A stretch of 64,000 nucleotides of DNA from Amycolatopsis sp. 195334CR. Its GTDB lineage: Bacteria; Actinomycetota; Actinomycetes; Mycobacteriales; Pseudonocardiaceae. The translations under genes were made by a program, and so were the position numbers. Positions 8,899-17,333 of the stretch are shown piece after piece. Within the stretch, counting starts at the first letter, position 1; each line of letters opens with the position of its first letter. Location of the stretch: NCBI RefSeq assembly GCF_017309385.1, contig NZ_JAFJMJ010000002.1, positions 620,001 to 684,000 on the forward strand. Direction: 5' to 3'. Below the pieces are notes generated by a model, which saw nothing but the letters and a program-made list of their open reading frames with translations, was not told where the DNA came from and made no database searches.

Positions 8899-9129
8899 AT
8901 GAGCGGTATGGCCAAGTGGTCGCTCGGGATCGGCGTGGTCCTGCTGGGCGCGGCGGCGGTGTGCCGGGCGCTGGACCAGATCCCGGCCACGGTGATCGTC
9001 GGCATCGTGGGCCTGCTCGCGGTCTGCATGGCGGGGTACGACGTGCTCTACCACTGGGCGGAACGAGCCGAACTGCGCCGCCGGGGCGCCAGGGCCCGCC
9101 GGGAACAGGAACGCCGCCAGGGTCACTGA
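8899..9129 (+). CDS. Small two-TM membrane protein
   Basis: 76 residues with two hydrophobic segments (about 7-24 and 30-48) and a charged Arg/Glu-rich tail (RAELRRRGARARREQERR) that may be a short coiled coil. AAGGGGCGGAG precedes ATG 8899 as a ribosome site. Thirty-one bases separate it from the lipoprotein gene, so it may belong to the same transcript. Function unknown. Confidence 0.65.
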   Translation: MSGMAKWSLGIGVVLLGAAAVCRALDQIPATVIVGIVGLLAVCMAGYDVLYHWAERAELRRRGARARREQERRQGH

Positions 9130-9173
9130 ACGAGGCGCCGGGCCACTGAACGAATCGCCGGGCCACCGGACGA
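9124..9173. repeat. 20-bp tandem repeat, about 2.5 copies
   Basis: Units at 9124 and 9144 share CACTGAACGA..CGCCGGGC with two mismatches; a third, degenerate partial unit starts at 9164. The first unit contains the stop codon of the small membrane protein gene. No function is evident. Confidence 0.5.
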
Positions 9174-9229
9174 CGGTCGCGTGGGGGCCCGCCGGACGGT
9201 GCGGACTCCGACGGCAACGGGTGGAGCGC

Positions 9230-10033
9230 CTACTTCTGACCGGACAGGAGGTACTCCGACTCCACCTCGACCGGCATCCCGGCGGACTTCGCCAGTTCCG
9301 CGATCGCGAGCGGCGCGAAGGCGATGAATCCGTCGGGATCGTCGGCGAGGTCGCCCGCCCAGAACTTGCGGTGTTGTTCCAGGGCGCGAACCAGGGAAGC
9401 GCCGAACTTCTCGGCATCGCGGCGGAGCAGGAAGTAGAACATCTCCACGGGCGGGTAGACGAGCTGGGCCATCGCGCGCTTCGGCGTGCGGACGGCGGCG
9501 TCCGGGTCCGTCCCGTCCATCACGGTGCTGAACAACTCGGGCGGGATCTCCTGGTTCGTCAGGAAGTTCCGCACGGTCCGGACCCACGGGTAGAGGTACG
9601 CGTCGTGTTCGGCGCCCGAGGCGCGCAACGTTTCCTCCGGGATCGCGCAGAGGCGCTGCACGAGTTCGTCCTCGTGACTGGCGATCGCGAGCCAGACCGC
9701 GAAGAGCCACGCACCCCCGTTCGCGTACGAGACCGGTCCCGTGGCCTGGAACCGCACGGGTTTCGCGACAACGGCCTCGATCTCGCCTTCACCCGCGGCG
9801 GCGCTGAAGATCGCCGTCGCGGCTTGGGCGGCGGTCCGGAGGTCCGCTTCGGCGGCCGCCGGGTCGAGCACGGCCGCGTACTGCGCCAGTTCCAGCGCCC
9901 GCCCGAGAACGTTCTTCAGCGCGGCCGCGTCCTTCTCGATGTAGTCGAGGTAGAAGCCGATCTGCGGCGCGAGCGCGTCGAGCTGCTTCTGGGCGAAGTC
10001 AGGGGCCACCGGATGCCGCGGCACGGTCGTCAT
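9230..10033 (-). CDS. Imm49 family immunity-like protein
   Basis: A 267-residue soluble protein whose second half follows the Imm49 pattern: LRASGAEHDAYLYPWVRTVR, then DGTDPDAA, YPPVEMFYFLLRRD, ALEQHRKFWAGD and the terminal GMPVEVESEYLLSG. Imm49 proteins neutralise polymorphic toxins of bacterial competition systems. No toxin gene is adjacent, so it is an orphan immunity gene that may protect against siblings or have been retained after toxin loss. ATG 10033 starts 55 bases from the divergent Eis-like gene. The family call rests on remembered sequence patterns. Confidence 0.7.
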   Translation of the reverse strand: MTTVPRHPVAPDFAQKQLDALAPQIGFYLDYIEKDAAALKNVLGRALELAQYAAVLDPAAAEADLRTAAQAATAIFSAAAGEGEIEAVVAKPVRFQATGPVSYANGGAWLFAVWLAIASHEDELVQRLCAIPEETLRASGAEHDAYLYPWVRTVRNFLTNQEIPPELFSTVMDGTDPDAAVRTPKRAMAQLVYPPVEMFYFLLRRDAEKFGASLVRALEQHRKFWAGDLADDPDGFIAFAPLAIAELAKSAGMPVEVESEYLLSGQK

Positions 10034-10088
10034 GGTGCGCGAGCTTAATCCGCTTGACCCGGTCACCGGCGGTCGGTGCACTGTGGAC

Positions 10089-11294
10089 ATGCAGATCCGC
10101 GCCACGGCCGACCAGGACCTCGGCGTTTTCGTCGACACCGTGCACACCGCGTTCGGGCGCTTCCCGGAAACGCCGGTGGACGGCGGTGGGCTCTGGTGGT
10201 CGGCGCTGGAGATGGACCGCTGCCTGCTCGCCACGGTGGACGGGCAGCCGGTCGGCACCGCCGGCGCGTACTCCTTCGAACTCACCCTGCCCGGCGAGGT
10301 CGTCGCCCCCGCCGCCGGGGTGAGTGCCGTCGGTGTCCTGCCGTCGCACCGGCGCCGGGGCGTGCTCAGCGCGATGATGCGGCACCAGCTCGCCGACCTG
10401 CGCGCCCGCGGCGAGTTCCTCTCCGTGCTGCTGGCCTCCGACGCGCTGATCTACGGAAGGTTCGGCTACGGACCGGCGACCTACACGCAGCGCCTGACCG
10501 TGCCACGCCGAAGGGCCGAACTCGCCCCGGCACGCGGAGCGGGAAGCGACCCGGGCACGGTCGAAGTGCTGCGCCGGGCCGAGTGCGCCGAGATCCTCGA
10601 AGAGGTCTACGACCGGTACCGCCGCAAGCAACCCGGGGCGTTGTCCCGGCCACCCCGCTGGTGGGCGTTGCGCGCGGGACAGCCGCCGGTCACCGCGGCG
10701 CCGCGCTATGTCGCGGTCCACCGAGACGCCGATGGTGTGCCGGACGGGTATGCCAGCTACGCGGTCGGTGAACCCGACACGCTGACCGTCGACGAGACCA
10801 TCGCCACCGACGACGCCGTTTTCACCGCCCTGACTCGGTTCCTGCTGGGCCATGACCTCGTCTCGCAGGTGGTGTTCAAGCAGGTCGCGCCGGACAACCC
10901 GCTGCGCTGGCAGCTGGCGGACTTCCGTGCCGGGCAGGTGGTCGAGGACACCGACTGGCTGTGGGTGCGGCTGCTGGACGTGCCGCGGGCGCTGACCGCG
11001 CGCGGCTGGTTCGCCGACGGCGAGCTCGTCCTCGACGTCGACGACCCGTTCCTCGGCGAGCGCGAGCGCCACCTGCTCACCGTCCGGGACGGCAAAGCCG
11101 CCTGCGCCCCGGCGGACCGGGCCCCCGACCTGACCCTCGACGTGCGTGACCTGGGCTCGGTCTACCTCGGCGGCACCGCACCGAGCACGCTCGTGCGCGC
11201 CGGGCACATCCGCGCGCACCACCCGGACGCCGCCACCCTGGCCGACGCCCTGTTCCGCGGCGAGCGCCCACCGCACTGCGTGCACTGGTTCTGA
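10089..11294 (+). CDS. eis: Eis-like GNAT N-acetyltransferase
   Basis: A 401-residue protein with the Eis layout: an N-terminal GNAT domain (about 1-140) with the acetyl-CoA loop VGVLPSHRRRGVLSAMM, a second GNAT-like domain, and a C-terminal SCP2-like domain ending with a terminal Phe (HCVHWF), the free carboxylate that Eis uses in catalysis. Characteristic segments are SDALIYGRFGYGPAT and the late YLGGTAPSTLVRAG. Mycobacterial Eis acetylates aminoglycosides and protein lysines; substrates here are unknown. The start ATG 10089 removes a non-conserved extension. Confidence 0.9.
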   Translation: MQIRATADQDLGVFVDTVHTAFGRFPETPVDGGGLWWSALEMDRCLLATVDGQPVGTAGAYSFELTLPGEVVAPAAGVSAVGVLPSHRRRGVLSAMMRHQLADLRARGEFLSVLLASDALIYGRFGYGPATYTQRLTVPRRRAELAPARGAGSDPGTVEVLRRAECAEILEEVYDRYRRKQPGALSRPPRWWALRAGQPPVTAAPRYVAVHRDADGVPDGYASYAVGEPDTLTVDETIATDDAVFTALTRFLLGHDLVSQVVFKQVAPDNPLRWQLADFRAGQVVEDTDWLWVRLLDVPRALTARGWFADGELVLDVDDPFLGERERHLLTVRDGKAACAPADRAPDLTLDVRDLGSVYLGGTAPSTLVRAGHIRAHHPDAATLADALFRGERPPHCVHWF

Positions 11295-11353
11295 ACCGGA
11301 CGCGGGAGGATTCCGTGATCCAGTAGCGGACCCTCGTACGGAAGGCGACCGGC

Positions 11354-12907
11354 TTGCTCGACTGGCTTCGGCGGCACCGCCGGTGGTGCTACGCGCTCGT
11401 GGTGGTCGCGCTGCTCGCCCAGATGGCGGTCGCGATGCTCACCACGGCCGTGGAGCAGACACCGACCATCGACGAGCCGGTCTACGCGGGCACCGCCGTG
11501 GTGTACCTGGAGCAGCACAGCCTCCGGTACAACCCCGAGCACCCGCCGCTGGGCAAGTTGATCATCGCGACCGGCCTCGCCTTCGCCGACGCGCGCCTCG
11601 ATCCCGCGTTCGACGGCGACCAGACGCAGCTCGGCCGCCGGGTGCTCTACGAGTCGGGCGGTGATCCGGACCGGCTGATGCTGCTGGCCCGGTTGCCGGT
11701 CATCGTGCTCACGCTGGTGTTCGGCCTGGTCGTCTTCGCCTTCGCCACCGAGCTGACCGGGCCCGCCGGCGGGCTGGCGGCGCTCGCCCTGTACGCGTTC
11801 TCACCGGACGTCGTCGCGCACGGATCGCTGGCCACGCTGGACGTGCCCGCGGCCGGTTTCCTGCTGACGTCGTGCTGGTTGCTGTGGCGGGCCCGCGACC
11901 ACCCGGCGCGGTACCTGCCGCTCGCGGGGCTCGCCCTCGGCGCCGCGCTCGCCACCAAGATGAGCGCGCTGGCGGCGGTTCCGGTGGTGTTGCTCCTGGC
12001 GCTCCTCGCCACCCGGCGGCTGCGTGACGCGGCCGGAGTGGCGCTGGTCGCGATCGCCGTGGTGTGGGCCGCCTACCTCGCGGTGGATCCGCTGCTGCGC
12101 TGGGAAACCCCACCGGCGCCGCCCGCGTTCGTCGACTGGCTGCCGTTCCCCGAGCCGTACCGGGACGGGATGCGCGTCCAGTTCGGGTTCGAGGACCACG
12201 TCTGGGGCGGCTTCCTGTTCGGCACGCACTACCAGGGTTCGCTGTGGTACTACCTGCCCGCGGCGCTGCTGGTGAAGACCCCGCTGGGCGCGCTGGCGCT
12301 CTGGCTGGCCGGTGCCGTCGCGCTGGTGGCGGTCCGGCGGCTGCGCCCGGCGGCGCCGTACGTCCTCGTTCCCGCCGCGGTGCTGTTGGCCGCGGCGATG
12401 ACCGGCGACCGCGATCTCGGCGTCCGGTACGCGATCTTCGCCCCGATGTTCCTTGCCGTCGCGGCGGCGGGCCTCGTCGCGCTGCGCCGGGCTCGCCTGC
12501 CGGTACTGCTCCTGGTCGCGTTCACCGCGGTCAGCTCGCTGCGGACGTTCCCGTACTACCTGCCCTACTCGAACGAGGCGTTCGGCGGGCCGTCGAAGAC
12601 CCACCTGCGCCTGCACGATTCGAACGTCGACTGGGGCCAGGACCTCGGCCGGCTGGCGGAGCGGCTGGCGCACTACCCGGGCGAGCGGATCTGGCTGGTG
12701 TACAAGGGAAGCGGCCTGCCGTCCCACTACGGCATCACCGCGGCCAGTCCGCTCGACGTGCCCGCGGACCAGGTGCGCGGGCTGCTGGTCGTGTCGGATT
12801 CGGCCATCACCAAGGCCGACGCCCGCCTGGCGGCGCTGATCGGCACCAGCACCCCGATCGACGCGGTCGGCCACTCGATCACGATCTACCGCCGCGTCAC
12901 TCCGTGA
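11354..12907 (+). CDS. GT39-like membrane glycosyltransferase
   Basis: A 517-residue polytopic protein with about ten hydrophobic segments. After the first segment, a periplasmic loop carries TIDEPVYAG and YNPEHPPLGKL, the DE and PPLGK motifs of lipid-carrier-dependent GT-C enzymes (GT39/PMT/ArnT class). These transfer mannose or related sugars from a polyprenyl phosphate. A C-terminal soluble part follows (DSNVDWGQDLGRLAERL, typical of these actinobacterial members). TTG 11354 is preceded by GGAAGG. The 3' end overlaps the convergent TetR gene by 11 bases. Confidence 0.85.
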   Translation: MLDWLRRHRRWCYALVVVALLAQMAVAMLTTAVEQTPTIDEPVYAGTAVVYLEQHSLRYNPEHPPLGKLIIATGLAFADARLDPAFDGDQTQLGRRVLYESGGDPDRLMLLARLPVIVLTLVFGLVVFAFATELTGPAGGLAALALYAFSPDVVAHGSLATLDVPAAGFLLTSCWLLWRARDHPARYLPLAGLALGAALATKMSALAAVPVVLLLALLATRRLRDAAGVALVAIAVVWAAYLAVDPLLRWETPPAPPAFVDWLPFPEPYRDGMRVQFGFEDHVWGGFLFGTHYQGSLWYYLPAALLVKTPLGALALWLAGAVALVAVRRLRPAAPYVLVPAAVLLAAAMTGDRDLGVRYAIFAPMFLAVAAAGLVALRRARLPVLLLVAFTAVSSLRTFPYYLPYSNEAFGGPSKTHLRLHDSNVDWGQDLGRLAERLAHYPGERIWLVYKGSGLPSHYGITAASPLDVPADQVRGLLVVSDSAITKADARLAALIGTSTPIDAVGHSITIYRRVTP

Positions 12908-13514
12908 GCATGCACAGTGCCTGCCGCGCAAGCGTGCGTTCGGCCTCGTCGTAGGGCCAGGCGCATTCGACGACGAGGGTGCGCCAGGCGTTCAGTCCGA
13001 AGCAGAACCACAGCCGGTCCGCCACGTCGTCGACCTCGAACCGCGGGGCGAGGAACCCCTTTTCGACGATCTGCGCCGCGGTGGTTCGCAACGTCTCGCG
13101 GTACCGCGCGTGCATGTGTTCCCACGCCTCCCGCGCGCCTTCGTCACCGGCCACCGCCGAGTGCAGCAGGTCGACCACGCGGTGGTGCGCTTCGTTGTCC
13201 GCCCGGGTTCCGGCTGCCACCAGGGCGATGGCGTCCTCCAGACTCGACGCGGCGGGCAGCCGCGCCAGGATTTCGGTGGATTCCGGTTCACCCATGTCGG
13301 CGGAGATCAGCGTGTGCAGCACGTCGGTTTTGGTGCCCACGCTCGAATACACCGTCTTCACCGCCGTTCCGGCCGCACGCGCGATCTCGGCCACGGTGAC
13401 CCGGGTGTAGCCGTGCGCGAGGAACAGTTCGCGTGCCGCCGCCAGGATCTCCTGCCGAGTCCGCGACGCCTCCTGCTCGCGCCGGGGCGAGTGGTACGAC
13501 CGGGACGGGGTCAC
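12897..13514 (-). CDS. TetR family transcriptional regulator
   Basis: 205 residues from GTG 13514: an HTH domain (about 15-62; TRQEILAAARELFLAHGY, then VTVAEIARAAG and VKTVYSSVGTKTDVL) and a helical ligand domain. An in-frame ATG at 13574 would add 20 residues that do not look conserved. It is divergent from the GH43-like gene, and the 223-base intergenic region is locally AT-richer and could hold an operator for both. The ligand is unknown. Confidence 0.88.
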   Translation of the reverse strand: MTPSRSYHSPRREQEASRTRQEILAAARELFLAHGYTRVTVAEIARAAGTAVKTVYSSVGTKTDVLHTLISADMGEPESTEILARLPAASSLEDAIALVAAGTRADNEAHHRVVDLLHSAVAGDEGAREAWEHMHARYRETLRTTAAQIVEKGFLAPRFEVDDVADRLWFCFGLNAWRTLVVECAWPYDEAERTLARQALCMLTE

Positions 13515-13690
13515 CGCGTCACCGGTGCGGAATGTCCACTGTGGATCGCAGTCGGCATATTGGCACCATAGCATCTGCAATGAATAAACGTCACCTGCAT
13601 CGATTGTACGGAAGTGAGTGGTGACTGGGCCGTTGCGGCGAACGCCGACCAGTGGTCTGTACAACCGGTCCGCCGTCCGGTGATTCTGGG

Positions 13691-13709
13691 GGCAGGCGTT
13701 CTGCCTGCC
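13691..13709. promoter_or_regulatory. Hairpin in the GH43 leader
   Basis: GGCAGGC and GCCTGCC form a perfect 7-bp stem around a 5-nt loop, 28 bases before the GTG start. Weak outer pairing with GGGG/CCCC flanks is possible. It could influence the leader mRNA; nothing further can be concluded. Confidence 0.35.
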
Positions 13710-13737
13710 TTGCCCCGCAACGATGTGGAGGCTCGAC

Positions 13738-14781
13738 GTGCGCGTTCTGTCCGTTGTGGTCCTGCTCCTGCTGACAATCCTGACGAGCTCCACCGGCCCG
13801 GCGAGCGCCGGGAACACCGGACTCCGCGCCGCCGACCCGAGCGTGATCCGGGTGGGCGGGACCTACATCGGCGTGCAGTCGACCGGTGGTGGCATCGCCG
13901 TGCGCCAGGCCGGGTCCGTCGACGGCCTCGCCGGGGCGCCCGCCCGCCAGGTGTGGTCGGACGCGCGCGGGCTGGGGGAGGTCTGGGCGCCGGAGATCGT
14001 CACGGATTCGGGGCGCTACTACATCTACTTCACCGCCGGGCGCGGGAGCGCGCACCGCATGTACGTGATCAGCTCGGCGGCGCCGGACAGCGGTTACGGC
14101 GCGGAACGACTGCTCGCCCTGCCGGACGGCAAGTGGGCCATCGACGGCACGTTGTTCACCTTCGGCGGGCAGCGGTGGTTCGTCTGGTCGGGCTGGGCCG
14201 GGGACACCAACGTCGAGCAGAACCTCTACATCGCGCGGATGAGCGACCCGGTCACGCCGGTCGGGGCGCGGTACATCATCTCCCAGCCGCGGGAGAGCTG
14301 GGAGCGGGTGGTGGGCAACCCGTTCATCAACGAATCCCCGGAAGCCATCAAGGACCCGGACGGGCGGCTGCACATCGTCTACTCCGCCAACGGCAGCTGG
14401 AGCAACCAGTACTGCCTGGCCGACCTGCGGTTGCGCGCCGGTGGCGACCCGACCCACGTGTGGGACTGGTACAAGTCCAACGGCTGCCTCTTCGGCTCCC
14501 ACCGCGCGACCATGATGTCCGGCTGGGACCCGACCCTGTACGTCGACGGCCCAGGGCACCACAGTTTTGTCCTGCTCAACGGGGACATCGGCACCAGCCC
14601 ACCGGCCGGCCCGCGGTTCCCGCTGATGTTCCACGCCGTCGCCAAGGGCACGCCGTACGAGTGGGGCAACCGGCACTGGTACTCGGGCAGCTTCGCCTGG
14701 TGGGGTGGGATCAACTACAGCCGCGCCAACGTTCCCGGCCCGACCACGGACCACGGCTGGAGCCTGAAGTTCTTCGAATGA
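13738..14781 (+). CDS. Secreted GH43-like beta-propeller glycosidase
   Basis: A 347-residue protein starting at GTG 13738 with GGAGG six bases upstream (an in-frame ATG 13723 lacks such a site). A Sec signal peptide (about 1-24, ending PASAG) is followed by a five-bladed propeller. Motifs include AADPSVIRVGGTYIGVQS, GEVWAPEIV, YYIYFTAGRG and WAIDGTLF, which match the Asp/Asp/Glu positions of GH43 and related arabinan/xylan-acting families. The exact specificity is open. The gene is single, divergent from the TetR gene. Confidence 0.82.
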   Translation: MRVLSVVVLLLLTILTSSTGPASAGNTGLRAADPSVIRVGGTYIGVQSTGGGIAVRQAGSVDGLAGAPARQVWSDARGLGEVWAPEIVTDSGRYYIYFTAGRGSAHRMYVISSAAPDSGYGAERLLALPDGKWAIDGTLFTFGGQRWFVWSGWAGDTNVEQNLYIARMSDPVTPVGARYIISQPRESWERVVGNPFINESPEAIKDPDGRLHIVYSANGSWSNQYCLADLRLRAGGDPTHVWDWYKSNGCLFGSHRATMMSGWDPTLYVDGPGHHSFVLLNGDIGTSPPAGPRFPLMFHAVAKGTPYEWGNRHWYSGSFAWWGGINYSRANVPGPTTDHGWSLKFFE

Positions 14782-14785
14782 CCGC

Positions 14786-15580
14786 CTACGCCCCGAATTC
14801 GATGCTGCCGTTCGCGCGACCCCGGCGCACCATGCGGTCGAACGAGAAGGCCGCCAGCACCAGCCAGCCCAGTGCGACCGCGAGTTCCAGGCCCAGCTGG
14901 ACCAGCACGGTGCCGGGCGCGGCGCCGTCCAGGGTGGCGCGGATGGCGGCGAGGCCGTGCGTCATCGGCAGCACCGAGCAGATCGCCTCCAGCCAGCCCG
15001 GCCAGAACGAGACGGGCACGCTCACCCCGCAGAAGGTCATCAGCGTCAGGTAGCTGAGGTTCAGCGCCACCCACCGCACGCCGGGAAAACCGAGCACCAG
15101 CGACGCGACGAACGTGCCGTAGCAGTAGCACGCCAGGCCGACCACCGCGATCATCAGCGGGACGAGCAGCGCGCGCGGCTGCGGCAGCGAGACGTCGAAC
15201 AGCGGTGGCAGCACGAAGAACGCGATGGTCGCCGCGGTGATCCCGGCGGCGAGGTGGTGCAGCCCGCGTCCCAAGTAGACGGTCACGTGGGTGGACGGCG
15301 CGGCCACCATCAGCGCCAGCGTGCCCGCCCGCCGCTCGCCGATGGCCAGCAGGATCACCACGGTGGCGTCGATGCTCACCACCGCCACGGCGTTGCCGAC
15401 GAGCAGGTACTCGACCTGTTCGGCCGAGCCGAGCAGCCGCCCGATCAGCGCGTAGAAGCAGACCTGGATGAGCAGCCGCGCCAGCCAGGTGAAGGTCCAC
15501 GTCCGCCAGGTGTAGAAGGCGGTGAAATCGGCGTAGGAGGCCAGCGCCGCGTGCTTGAGTACCCGCAGTTGCCCGCGCAC
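14786..15580 (-). CDS. ABC-2 type transporter permease
   Basis: A 264-residue permease with six hydrophobic segments, starting at GTG 15580. The N-terminal part (YADFTAFYTWRTWTFTW) and the GERRAGTLALMVAAPSTH loop are typical of ABC-2 exporters in which NodJ/DrrB-like subunits act in pairs. It is the last gene of a three-gene minus-strand operon (ATPase, permease, permease), with only three bases between permease genes. The substrate is unknown; such systems often export drugs or lipids. Confidence 0.88.
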   Translation of the reverse strand: MRGQLRVLKHAALASYADFTAFYTWRTWTFTWLARLLIQVCFYALIGRLLGSAEQVEYLLVGNAVAVVSIDATVVILLAIGERRAGTLALMVAAPSTHVTVYLGRGLHHLAAGITAATIAFFVLPPLFDVSLPQPRALLVPLMIAVVGLACYCYGTFVASLVLGFPGVRWVALNLSYLTLMTFCGVSVPVSFWPGWLEAICSVLPMTHGLAAIRATLDGAAPGTVLVQLGLELAVALGWLVLAAFSFDRMVRRGRANGSIEFGA

Positions 15581-15583
15581 CGC

Positions 15584-16342
15584 TCACCGCCCCCTTTCGC
15601 GGCGCAGGCGGAGCACCAGGCTCAGCAGGAACCACCCGGCCAGCAGCCCGGCCACGCCGAGCCCGCCGATGGCGAGCAGGCGCGGCCCGGCGTGCTCGAC
15701 CGGCGCGGCGGTCAGCGCGTCCCGCATCAGCTCGGCCGACCAGGACAGGAAAACCAGCCAGGACAACGGTTCCAGGAAGTCGGGCAGGTAGGACACCGGC
15801 ACCATCACCCCGGACAGCAGGTAGATCGGGAAGCTCAGGAAGTTCTGGTACACCCCGCCGTTGCGGCTGAGCAGCATGCCCGCGCAGAACACCAGCGCGG
15901 TCCCGGCCATGGCGAACAACGACAGCACCATCGCCGCGGCGAACACCCCGGGGTGGTGCACTTCGGGCGCGCGGTCGAACAAGAGCCAGCCGAGCAGCCA
16001 GGTCTCGCCCAGCGGCAGCACCCCGAGCAGCATCACCGCGGAGATCCGGCCGAGCAGCACCGGGTGCGGCGGAGTCGGCCCGGCCTGGGTCAGCTCCAGC
16101 GTGCCGAGCCAGTTCTCCACCTGGATCAGGTCGCCGGCCACCGCGATGGCGAAGGTCCACAGTCCGATCAGGGCGGGCGCCAGCAGCGCGTTGGTGACCA
16201 GGTCCGGGCGGGCGGCGTGCACCACCACCGACAGCAGCACCACCGCGGTGAACGGCAGGGTGCACAGGCTGAGCAGGTCGTCCGGCTGGCGGCGGATCAG
16301 CCAGAACTGCAGCTTCAGCCCGGTGACGTACGCGTGCCTCAC
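15584..16342 (-). CDS. ABC-2 type transporter permease
   Basis: A 252-residue membrane protein with about six segments, read from GTG 16342, which overlaps the ATPase stop (GTGA). The loop ENWLGTLELTQAGPTPPHPVLL is the conserved cytoplasmic coupling region (ENWLGTLELTQAGP). SGVMVPVSYLPDFLEPLSW marks the last periplasmic loop. Together with the other permease it should form the heterodimeric channel of an exporter. Confidence 0.88.
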   Translation of the reverse strand: MRHAYVTGLKLQFWLIRRQPDDLLSLCTLPFTAVVLLSVVVHAARPDLVTNALLAPALIGLWTFAIAVAGDLIQVENWLGTLELTQAGPTPPHPVLLGRISAVMLLGVLPLGETWLLGWLLFDRAPEVHHPGVFAAAMVLSLFAMAGTALVFCAGMLLSRNGGVYQNFLSFPIYLLSGVMVPVSYLPDFLEPLSWLVFLSWSAELMRDALTAAPVEHAGPRLLAIGGLGVAGLLAGWFLLSLVLRLRRERGR

Positions 16343-17295
16343 AACGCCATGCCACGGGGGCCGATCAGGTCGAGGTAGACGTCTTCGAGCGTCGGCGGCA
16401 CCGCGCGCACGGTGCGGACCCCGTCGTCGAGCAGCAGCGCGAGCACGGCCCGTGCCGAGGCGTCGCCATCGGTCCGCACGCGCAGGAGGCCGTCGCGGTC
16501 GACCGCCTCCAGCACCCCGGGCAGGTCCCTGACCTTGGCGGCGGACGCCTCCGGCACGTCCTCGGCCTCGACCCGGCGGCGCTTGGCCGCCATGGTGGCC
16601 AGCCCGCGCGGGGTCTCGGTGGCCACCACGCGGCCCTCGTCGATCAGCGTCACCCGCTGGCAGACCGCTTCCGCCTCGGCCATGTCGTGCGTGGTGAGCA
16701 GGATGGTCAGCCCGTCGGCACGCAGTTCGCCGACCAGCTCGCGGAATTCGCGGGCGGCGACCGGGTCCATGCCGATGGTGGGTTCGTCGAACAGGATCAG
16801 CTCCGGCTCGCCGATCAGCCCGCGGGCCAGGTGCAGCCGCTGCTTCATCCCGCGCGAGAAGGTCTCGACCAGTTCGTCGGCCTTGCCGCCGAGCCCGAGG
16901 CGGTCGAGCAGGTCCCCGGCCCGGCGGGCGGCGCGATCGTCGGGCAACTGGTACAGCGCGGCCCAGTAGTGCAGGTTCTGGCGGGCGGTCAGCCGTCCGT
17001 AGAGACCGCGTTCGCCGCCGAAGACGATGCCGAGCCGGGGCCGCACGGCGGCCGCTTCCCGGACGACGTCGTGGCCGAGCACGGTGACCGCGCCCGAATC
17101 GGGCAGCAACACGGTCGAGACGATCTTGCACAGGGTGGTCTTGCCCGCGCCGTTCGGCCCGAGCAGACCGTGCACCTCGCCGGTGGTCACGGACAGGGAC
17201 AACCCGTCCAGTGCCACGTTCTCCTTCGCGCGTTTCCCCCGGCCGGTGCGGAACTTCCGGCACAACCGATCGACGCGCACCGCGGTGTTCTCCAT
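16339..17295 (-). CDS. ABC transporter ATP-binding protein
   Basis: A 318-residue ATPase from ATG 17295 driving the two downstream permeases. Walker A is GPNGAGKT, the signature is FSRGMKQRLHLARGL, Walker B is LILFDEP, and the switch His lies in TTHDMAEAEAVC. A C-terminal extension (about 230-318) with EDVPEASAAKVRDLPGV and a PPTLEDVYLDLIG tail resembles DrrA-type drug exporters. The signature motif SRGMK instead of SGGQ is common in this subfamily. Confidence 0.93.
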   Translation of the reverse strand: MENTAVRVDRLCRKFRTGRGKRAKENVALDGLSLSVTTGEVHGLLGPNGAGKTTLCKIVSTVLLPDSGAVTVLGHDVVREAAAVRPRLGIVFGGERGLYGRLTARQNLHYWAALYQLPDDRAARRAGDLLDRLGLGGKADELVETFSRGMKQRLHLARGLIGEPELILFDEPTIGMDPVAAREFRELVGELRADGLTILLTTHDMAEAEAVCQRVTLIDEGRVVATETPRGLATMAAKRRRVEAEDVPEASAAKVRDLPGVLEAVDRDGLLRVRTDGDASARAVLALLLDDGVRTVRAVPPTLEDVYLDLIGPRGMAL

Positions 17296-17333
17296 CGGCG
17301 CCCCCTCCGCGGAAAGGGTAGCGGCCGGGGCCG

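Noticed and set aside
13591..14754. Long open frame antisense to the GH43-like gene
   Set aside because: It is Arg/Pro/Val-rich without motifs and lies exactly opposite a gene with a signal peptide and a good ribosome site.
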